In this document: one piece after another, positions 1-5,114 of the stretch
Layout of the letters: each line of letters starts with the position of its first letter
How positions within the stretch are numbered: position 1 is the stretch's first letter
Assembly: GCA_021802595.1 (NCBI GenBank)
Contig: JAJZRT010000347.1
Span: 1-5,114 of the forward strand
DNA: 5,114 bases
Source of the DNA: Pseudomonadota bacterium
GTDB lineage: Bacteria; Pseudomonadota; Gammaproteobacteria; Burkholderiales; Thiobacillaceae
Direction: 5' to 3'
Made by a program: the position numbers and the translations under genes
The notes under the pieces: model-generated
What the model saw: the letters and a program-made list of their open reading frames with translations, nothing else
Database searches by the model: none
What the model was told of the DNA's origin: nothing

Positions 1-1456
1 CCGCGCGGTGGTGCTCACCGCCGGTACCTTCCTCGCCGGTCTGGTGCACGTCGGACTGGAAAACTTCCAGGCCGGCCGCATGGGCGACCCGCCCGCGGTG
101 TCGCTCGCCGCGCGGTTGCGCGAACTCAAGCTGCCGGCGGGGCGGCTGAAGACCGGCACCCCGCCGCGGATCGACGGCCGCAGCATCGATTTCAGCCAGA
201 CCCAGCTGCAGCCCGGCGACAATCCGGCGCCGGTGTTCTCCTTCATGGGCGAGGCGGCGATGCATCCCGAGCAGCGCCCGTGCTGGATCACCCACACCAC
301 CGAAAAAACGCACGACATCATTCGCGGCGGCCTCGACCGCTCGCCGATGTATACCGGCGTCATCGAAGGGGTGGGGCCGCGCTACTGCCCGTCGATCGAG
401 GACAAGATCACCCGCTTTGCCGACAAGGCGAGCCACCAGATCTTCCTCGAACCCGAAGGGCTCACCACCCACGAGATCTACCCCAACGGTATTTCGACCT
501 CGCTGCCGTTCGACGTGCAGCTCGCCATCGTGCGCTCGATCCCCGGGCTGGAACAGGCGCACATCCTGCGCCCCGGCTACGCCATCGAATACGATTACTA
601 CGACCCGCGCAACCTCAAGGCCTCGCTCGAAACCAAGTCGATCGCCGGCCTCTTCTTCGCCGGCCAGATCAACGGCACCACCGGCTACGAGGAGGCGGCC
701 GCGCAAGGCCTGCTGGCCGGCATCAACGCGGGCCTGCAGGTGCAAGGCAAGGACGCCTGGCGCCCGGGCCGCCACGAAGCCTACCTCGGCGTGCTGGTCG
801 ACGACCTCATCACGCGCGGCGTCTCCGAGCCCTATCGCATGTTCACCAGCCGCGCCGAATATCGCCTGCAACTGCGCGAGGACAACGCCGACATGCGCCT
901 GACCGAGGCCGGGCGCGCCATCGGCGTGGTCGACGATGCGCGCTGGGATGCCTTCAACCGCAAACGCGATGCGGTTTCACGTGAAACCGAGCGGTTGAAA
1001 TCGACCTGGGTCAATCCGGCCATGCTGCCGCCCGACGAGGCGACCCGCCTCCTCGGCCAACCGATCGAGCACGAATACAGCCTGTTCGAACTGCTGCGCC
1101 GCCCTAACCTGGGCTACGCGCAGGTGCTCGCGCTGCCGGGCGGCGGGGCAGGGGTCGCGGACGCGGGTGTTGCCGAGCAGGTCGAGATCGCCGCCAAATA
1201 CCAGGGCTACATCGACCGCCAGAACGAGGAAGTCGAAAAGCACCGCGAGCAGGAAACCCTGCGCCTGCCCGTGGATCTCGATTACAGCCTGCTCACCGGG
1301 CTGTCGATGGAAGTGCGCCAGCGTCTGCAGAAGGCCCGGCCCGAAACGCTGGGACAGGCGGCGCGCTTGCAGGGCATCACGCCGGCGGCGATTTCGGTGC
1401 TGCTGGTGTATGCCAAGCGGGGTTTCAAACCCGACGAACAGAAGAAAAGCGCGTGA
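1..1456 (+). CDS. mnmG: MnmG (GidA), tRNA uridine-5-carboxymethylaminomethyl modification enzyme, 5'-truncated
   Basis: MnmG is an FAD-dependent cytoplasmic enzyme that works with the GTPase MnmE to add carboxymethylaminomethyl (or aminomethyl) to C5 of the wobble uridine (U34) of certain tRNAs. The window shows about 484 codons up to the TGA at 1454-1456. The family is about 630 residues, so roughly 145 N-terminal residues, including the FAD-binding glycine motif, lie upstream. The GTG codons at 8 and 11 are internal valines ([11 protein letters not shown]), not starts. Visible family motifs are [30 protein letters not shown] and [19 protein letters not shown]. The two cysteines equivalent to E. 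coli Cys245 (codon 281-283, RPCWITHT) and Cys277 (codon 386-388, RYCPSIEDK) are present. The C-terminal helical domain ends with [15 protein letters not shown] and [16 protein letters not shown]. The gene overlaps rsmG by four bases and contains a parS palindrome at 972-989. Identification is very secure. Confidence 0.97.
   Translation, partial: RAVVLTAGTFLAGLVHVGLENFQAGRMGDPPAVSLAARLRELKLPAGRLKTGTPPRIDGRSIDFSQTQLQPGDNPAPVFSFMGEAAMHPEQRPCWITHTTEKTHDIIRGGLDRSPMYTGVIEGVGPRYCPSIEDKITRFADKASHQIFLEPEGLTTHEIYPNGISTSLPFDVQLAIVRSIPGLEQAHILRPGYAIEYDYYDPRNLKASLETKSIAGLFFAGQINGTTGYEEAAAQGLLAGINAGLQVQGKDAWRPGRHEAYLGVLVDDLITRGVSEPYRMFTSRAEYRLQLREDNADMRLTEAGRAIGVVDDARWDAFNRKRDAVSRETERLKSTWVNPAMLPPDEATRLLGQPIEHEYSLFELLRRPNLGYAQVLALPGGGAGVADAGVAEQVEIAAKYQGYIDRQNEEVEKHREQETLRLPVDLDYSLLTGLSMEVRQRLQKARPETLGQAARLQGITPAAISVLLVYAKRGFKPDEQKKSA
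972..989. other. parS: parS centromere-like site (ParB-binding palindrome) inside mnmG
   Basis: Bases 972-989 read CGGTTTCACGTGAAACCG, a perfect 18-bp palindrome. The central 14 bp, GTTTCACGTGAAAC, are identical to the core of the widely conserved bacterial parS consensus (TGTTTCACGTGAAACA); only the outermost bases of the 16-mer differ (G/C in place of T/A). In mnmG these bases encode V-S-R-E-T. The parA and parB genes lie about 1.1 and 1.9 kb downstream, and parS sites are typically clustered near parAB and the origin. ParB is expected to load here as a CTP-dependent sliding clamp and spread over the neighbouring genes. The palindrome is seen directly; ParB binding is inferred. I saw no second copy in the window. 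Confidence 0.88.
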
Positions 1457-2079
1457 GCATCGAACAGCAATTGAAGGCGGGTATCGCTGCCCTGGGTCTG
1501 GCGTTGCCCGACGGCGCCGAGGCGAAGCTCTTGGCCTATCTCGCGCTGCTCGACAAGTGGAACCGCGTGTACAACCTCACCGCGGTGCGCGACGCCGGGC
1601 GTATGGTGAGCCACCATCTGCTGGATTCGCTGGCGGCGGTGCCCTGCTTCGTGGGCAAAACGGTCCTCGATGTCGGCAGCGGCGGCGGCCTGCCGGGCAT
1701 TCCGCTGGCGATCGCGCGGCCCGAATTGCAGGTGACGCTGATCGACAGCATCGCCAAGAAGACCGCCTTTCTGCTGCAGGCCAAGGCCGAGCTGGGGCTG
1801 GCAAACCTGACTGTCGTCACCAGCCGGGTGGAGGATTTCCGCCCGGAAACTGGATTCGACGTCGTCACCTCGCGCGCGTTTTCCGACCTCCGGGAGTTCG
1901 TCACCCTGACCCGCCATCTGCTCAAACCCGGCGGCCGCTGGCTGGCGATGAAGGGGGTGTATCCACACGAAGAGATCGCCGCATTGCCGGGCGACGTGAT
2001 AGTGAGTGCTGACCATGCACTTGTCGTGCCGGGGCTCGATGCGAGTCGCCATCTGATCGTTCTGGAGCCTGCGGGATGA
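1453..2079 (+). CDS. rsmG: RsmG (GidB), 16S rRNA (guanine-527-N7)-methyltransferase
   Basis: RsmG transfers a methyl group from S-adenosylmethionine to N7 of G527 in 16S rRNA; in other bacteria its loss gives low-level streptomycin resistance. The 208-residue product matches the family length (E. coli 207). Family signatures in order are [12 protein letters not shown] (36-47), HHLLDS (54-59), the SAM-binding loop [17 protein letters not shown] (71-87), [13 protein letters not shown] (95-107), SRVEDF (124-129), RAFSDL (141-146) and MKG (166-168). The start is the GTG at 1453, which overlaps the mnmG stop as GTGA. It gives the expected N-terminus ([14 protein letters not shown]), and the bases just upstream are purine-rich (AGAAGAAAAG) although not a strong ribosome-binding site. 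This suggests translation coupled to mnmG. The stop at 2077-2079 overlaps the parA start as ATGA. Identification is secure. Confidence 0.97.
   Translation: MSIEQQLKAGIAALGLALPDGAEAKLLAYLALLDKWNRVYNLTAVRDAGRMVSHHLLDSLAAVPCFVGKTVLDVGSGGGLPGIPLAIARPELQVTLIDSIAKKTAFLLQAKAELGLANLTVVTSRVEDFRPETGFDVVTSRAFSDLREFVTLTRHLLKPGGRWLAMKGVYPHEEIAALPGDVIVSADHALVVPGLDASRHLIVLEPAG
2064..2067 (+). promoter_or_regulatory. Ribosome-binding site of parA
   Basis: GGAG lies 8 bases before the parA ATG, inside the last codons of rsmG. It supports the ATG at 2076 as the parA start and independent re-initiation at the ATGA junction. Confidence 0.6.
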
Positions 2080-2891
2080 CAAAAATCATTGCGATTGCCA
2101 ATCAAAAGGGCGGCGTCGGCAAGACGACGACAGCGGTCAACCTGGCCGCCAGTCTGGCTGAACTCGGCCAGCGCGTGCTGCTGGCCGACCTCGACCCGCA
2201 GGGCAACGCGACCATGGGCGCGGGCATCGAGAAGCGCACCGCGCTGCCGACCGTCTACCAGATCCTGCTCAACCAGGTCACCGTGCGCGACGCGCGGATG
2301 CGCTCCGGGCCCGGCCATTTCGACGTCATCCCGGCGAACCGCGAACTCGCCGGCGCGGAAATCGACCTGGTGAACCTGGAGCAGCGCGATTTGCGGCTGA
2401 AGGTCGCGCTGGCGCAGGTGGCCGACGACTACGATTTCATCCTGATGGATTGTCCGCCGACACTCAATCTCCTGACGGTCAACGCCTTTGCCGCGGCGGA
2501 GGCGGTGCTGATCCCGATGCAGTGCGAATACTATGCGCTGGAGGGATTGACCGATCTGGTCGCCACCATCAAGAAAGTCAAGCAGCGGCTCAATCCCGGC
2601 ATCCAGATCGAAGGCCTGTTGCGCGTGATGTTCGATCCGCGCAGCACGCTGGCGCAGCAGGTGTCGGACCAGATCAAGCAGCATTTCGGCGACAAGGTCT
2701 ACGACACGGTCATTCCGCGCAACGTGCGGCTCGCCGAGGCGCCCAGCCACGGGCTGCCGGTACTGGCCTACGACCGCCTGTGCAAGGGTGCGAAAGCCTA
2801 TATGGAACTGGCCGAGGAAACGCTCAAGCGTGCCCGGAAGGGGATGAGCCCCAGCCAGACAACAAGGGAGAAAACCGATGGCGAAGCCTAA
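2076..2891 (+). CDS. parA: ParA (Soj), chromosome-partitioning ATPase
   Basis: ParA is a P-loop ATPase of the ParA/MinD family. ATP-bound dimers coat the nucleoid non-specifically, and ParB-parS complexes stimulate hydrolysis, which moves sister origins apart. The product has 271 residues. The deviant Walker A motif KGGVGKTT is at residues 11-18, with the signature lysine 11 and the P-loop lysine 16. LADLDPQGN (36-44) gives the A' motif, and the Walker B region is FILMDCPP (121-128) with Asp125. Conserved family segments [10 protein letters not shown] (149-158) and [15 protein letters not shown] (214-228) follow. There is no N-terminal DNA-binding helix-turn-helix extension before the Walker motif, so this is the short chromosomal type rather than the long plasmid P1/F type. 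The start is the ATG at 2076, which overlaps the rsmG stop (ATGA). The last 14 bases overlap parB, so the two partners are probably made in a coupled ratio. Confidence 0.97.
   Translation: MTKIIAIANQKGGVGKTTTAVNLAASLAELGQRVLLADLDPQGNATMGAGIEKRTALPTVYQILLNQVTVRDARMRSGPGHFDVIPANRELAGAEIDLVNLEQRDLRLKVALAQVADDYDFILMDCPPTLNLLTVNAFAAAEAVLIPMQCEYYALEGLTDLVATIKKVKQRLNPGIQIEGLLRVMFDPRSTLAQQVSDQIKQHFGDKVYDTVIPRNVRLAEAPSHGLPVLAYDRLCKGAKAYMELAEETLKRARKGMSPSQTTREKTDGEA
2864..2870 (+). promoter_or_regulatory. Ribosome-binding site of parB
   Basis: AAGGGAG lies 7 bases before the ATG at 2878, within the 3' end of parA. It is the strongest Shine-Dalgarno sequence in the window. It fixes the parB start at 2878 despite the 14-base overlap with parA. 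Confidence 0.75.
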
Positions 2892-3732
2892 GGGACTGGG
2901 ACGCGGGCTCGATGCGCTGCTTGGCGGCGAGGACAGCGCCGCGCCGCCGCAGGGTGACTTGCGCATGATGAACGTGTCGCAACTGGCACCCGGCAAATAT
3001 CAACCGCGCACCCAGATGGACAGCGAGTCGCTGCAGGAGCTCGCCGATTCGATTCGCGCGCAGGGGCTGATGCAGCCGATTCTCGCGCGCGAGATCGCAG
3101 GCGGCTACGAAATCATCGCCGGCGAACGTCGCTGGCGCGCGGCGCAGATCGCCGGATTGAGCGAAATTCCCGTGCTGGTGCGCGAGGTCGCCGACGATGC
3201 CGTGGCGGCGATGGCGCTGATCGAAAACATCCAGCGCGAGGACCTCAATGCGATCGACGAGGCGCATGGCCTGCAGCGCCTGATCCACGAGTTCGGCATG
3301 ACCCACGATGCGGTGGCGCAGGCGGTCGGCAAGTCGCGGGCGGCGGTGTCCAATCTGCTCCGTCTACTGAACCTGTCGCATCCGGTGCAGGATATGCTCA
3401 CCGCCGGGCTGATCGAAATGGGCCATGCGCGTGCGCTGCTGCCTTTGCACGCGGGCGCCCAGCGCGAACTGGCGCACGAAATCGAAACCAGGGGGCTGTC
3501 GGTACGCGAAGTCGAACGCCGGGTGGCGCGGCTGAAGGATACGACGGCCACGCCGGCAAAAAAGGCCATTTCGCGCGACACGCTACGGCTGGAAGAGGCG
3601 CTGTCGGATGCGCTCGGGATGACGGTGCATGTGCAAACCAACAGCAAGGACAAGGGCGGCAAACTGACGCTTCATTTCGCCAGTGCGGACGAACTGCAGG
3701 GCTTGCTGCAACGTTTGGGTATCCAGTTGTAA
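2878..3732 (+). CDS. parB: ParB (Spo0J), parS-binding partition CTPase
   Basis: ParB binds parS, hydrolyses CTP, closes into a sliding DNA clamp, spreads along the chromosome, and activates the ParA ATPase; it also loads SMC in many bacteria. The product has 284 residues, normal for chromosomal ParB. The N-terminal [12 protein letters not shown] (5-16) is the conserved basic segment that stimulates ParA. The CTP-binding/ParB-N domain carries YQPR (41-44), GERRWRA (82-88, box II with the arginines needed for spreading) and ENIQREDLN (116-124). The helix-turn-helix that reads parS covers about 141-166 (MTHDAVAQAVGKSRAAVSNL). After a linker around 220-232, residues about 234-284 form the C-terminal dimerisation domain (LEEALSDALGMTVHV, then GGKLTLHFAS). 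The matching site is visible at 972-989. The stop codon TAA at 3730 is followed by an A+T-rich gap, with no convincing intrinsic terminator. Confidence 0.97.
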   Translation: MAKPKGLGRGLDALLGGEDSAAPPQGDLRMMNVSQLAPGKYQPRTQMDSESLQELADSIRAQGLMQPILAREIAGGYEIIAGERRWRAAQIAGLSEIPVLVREVADDAVAAMALIENIQREDLNAIDEAHGLQRLIHEFGMTHDAVAQAVGKSRAAVSNLLRLLNLSHPVQDMLTAGLIEMGHARALLPLHAGAQRELAHEIETRGLSVREVERRVARLKDTTATPAKKAISRDTLRLEEALSDALGMTVHVQTNSKDKGGKLTLHFASADELQGLLQRLGIQL

Positions 3733-3783
3733 AGCGTGCCGCCTTGACCGGCGAGTAAGTTATTGAGTATTGCCTATACAACA

Positions 3784-3797
3784 TCACTACATAGTGA
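3784..3797. repeat. Short inverted repeat in the parB-atpI gap
   Basis: TCACTA and TAGTGA form six-base arms around a CA centre. The site lies 6 bp upstream of a longer inverted repeat in the same A+T-rich gap. It could be half of a compound operator or a chance palindrome; I do not recognise it as a known regulator site. Confidence 0.4.
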
Positions 3798-3802
3798 AAT
3801 TC

Positions 3803-3823
3803 ATCATCAAGCAGCTTGATGAT
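3803..3823. repeat. Perfect 10-bp-arm inverted repeat upstream of atpI
   Basis: Arms ATCATCAAGC (3803-3812) and GCTTGATGAT (3814-3823) are exact reverse complements around a single A. As RNA it would form a nine-pair stem with a CAG loop. No T-run follows on either strand, so it does not look like a classic intrinsic terminator. The one-base centre and its place just ahead of the atp genes fit a dimeric regulator's operator at least as well. The half-site order (ATCAA then TTGAT) is the reverse of an FNR/Anr box. The symmetry is seen directly; the function is unknown. Confidence 0.6.
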
Positions 3824-3852
3824 TGCATAGACCGCACTAATTCTTGTATCAT
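3823..3852 (+). promoter_or_regulatory. Weak candidate sigma-70 promoter for the atp operon
   Basis: TTGCAT (3823-3828, 3 of 6 to TTGACA) and TATCAT (3847-3852, 5 of 6 to TATAAT) are separated by 18 bp. The gap is A+T-rich, the expected place for an atp promoter, and the -35 element overlaps the end of the inverted repeat at 3803-3823. Initiation from this -10 would fall near 3859, only a few bases before the atpI ATG, leaving almost no leader. That is a reason for doubt. A second -35-like TTGACC at 3744-3749 has no good -10 partner. Confidence 0.25.
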
Positions 3853-3861
3853 AACTGGCTA

Positions 3862-4239
3862 ATGTTTACCGGCATCCCAACCGGCACCTTGCGGGTGGCC
3901 CGGGCGCAGGCAGCGCTCGCACCTGCGGCGGCGCTGATCGGTGCGGCGCTCGCGGGAATCCACGCGGGGCTGGCGGCGCTGTACGGTGTGCTGGTCGCGC
4001 TGGCGGTGAGCGCCGTGCTGGTGTGGCGCGAGCGGCAAACGATGGATCATCCGGAATGGGACCAGCATCGATTGTTCAAGCTGTTCATTCGCGTCGGCAT
4101 CGAGCGATTGACCCTGCTGGTCGGCCTACTGGTGTTGGGGCTCGGCGTATTGAAGCTGGACCCCCTGCCCTTGTTGCTGGGACTGGTGCTGGCCCAGTTC
4201 GCCTGGCTGGCTGCTGCGACAAGTCGAAACAGTAAATAG
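3862..4239 (+). CDS. atpI: AtpI, ATP synthase protein I
   Basis: AtpI is a small inner-membrane protein encoded first in many atp operons. It is thought to assist assembly of the c-ring of F1F0 ATP synthase and is usually not essential. The 125-residue product is hydrophobic, with four predicted membrane segments at about 17-33, 36-55, 80-97 and 101-119. A polar loop, RERQTMDHPEWDQHRLFKLF, lies at 56-75. The layout fits the family: an N-terminal RVARAQ before the first helix, a basic FIRVGIERL before helix 3, and LPLLLGLVLAQFAWLAA in helix 4. Sequence identity within AtpI is generally low, so position directly before atpB is strong support. The start is taken as ATG 3862; it lacks a clear Shine-Dalgarno sequence. 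In-frame alternatives are TTG 3844 upstream and TTG 3889 or GTG 3895 downstream. The stop is TAG. Confidence 0.87.
   Translation: MFTGIPTGTLRVARAQAALAPAAALIGAALAGIHAGLAALYGVLVALAVSAVLVWRERQTMDHPEWDQHRLFKLFIRVGIERLTLLVGLLVLGLGVLKLDPLPLLLGLVLAQFAWLAAATSRNSK

Positions 4240-5114
<875 letters not shown>

Noticed and set aside
8..10. GTG as the start of mnmG
   Set aside because: It falls inside the conserved [11 protein letters not shown] segment, and the frame is open through base 2; the true start is upstream of the window.
280..984. Long + strand open frame in another reading frame of mnmG
   Set aside because: The translation is dominated by Arg, Pro and His, typical of out-of-frame GC-rich DNA, and it overlaps well-conserved mnmG motifs.
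1959..1967. GTATCCACA, one base from the DnaA box TTATCCACA
   Set aside because: It is a single copy inside conserved rsmG coding sequence (GVYPHEE) with no neighbouring boxes or A+T-rich unwinding element, so it is no evidence for an origin here.
1536..2996. A 486-codon open frame on the minus strand across rsmG, parA and parB
   Set aside because: It lies antisense to three clearly identified genes, its translation resembles no family I recognise, and long antisense frames are usual in GC-rich coding DNA.
3738..3752. GCCG...CGGC stem just after parB as an intrinsic terminator
   Set aside because: It has only four base pairs with a seven-base loop and no T-run after it.
3803..3823. Inverted repeat as an FNR/Anr box
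   Set aside because: The half-sites are in the opposite order (ATCAA then TTGAT) to the TTGAT-N4-ATCAA consensus.
3844..3846. TTG as an upstream start for atpI
   Set aside because: It adds MYHNWL, which has no family support, overlaps the -10-like element, and has no ribosome-binding site; ATG 3862 is preferred.

Overview
This window is a housekeeping stretch of a GC-rich proteobacterial chromosome, most likely a betaproteobacterium. All six genes lie on the + strand in the order mnmG - rsmG - parA - parB - atpI - atpB. That order, ParA/ParB of the short chromosomal (Soj/Spo0J) type, and an F-type ATP synthase subunit a close to the E. coli protein all fit Betaproteobacteria. I cannot name a genus from sequence alone. 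The order also resembles the origin-proximal region of many bacteria, but the origin and dnaA are not in the window.

Bases 1-2891 hold a tightly packed block. It starts with the 3' three quarters of mnmG (tRNA wobble-uridine modification; the 5' end is outside the window). Next come rsmG (16S rRNA G527 methylation, GTGA overlap with mnmG), parA (ATGA overlap with rsmG) and parB (14-base overlap with the end of parA), which runs to 3732. The overlaps suggest one transcript with translational coupling. Inside mnmG, at 972-989, is an 18-bp perfect palindrome containing the ParB-binding parS core. The window therefore carries all three parts of a chromosome-partition system: ParA ATPase, ParB CTPase/clamp and one centromere-like site, about 1.9 kb upstream of parB.

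Bases 3733-3861 form a 129-bp A+T-rich gap between parB and the ATP synthase genes. It contains two inverted repeats and a weak promoter candidate. This is the likely switch from the mnmG-par unit to the atp operon. atpI (3862-4239) encodes a small four-helix membrane protein. atpB (4330 to the window end) encodes subunit a of the F0 proton channel and is cut about 10-30 residues before its expected C-terminus. The 90-bp gap between atpI and atpB holds a terminator-like hairpin and a second, longer imperfect hairpin, which could set atpI expression apart from the rest of the operon.

I see no mobile element, CRISPR array, RNA gene or unfamiliar protein-coding system. The points worth a second look are the intragenic parS with its codon-usage footprint, and the structured non-coding DNA on either side of atpI.
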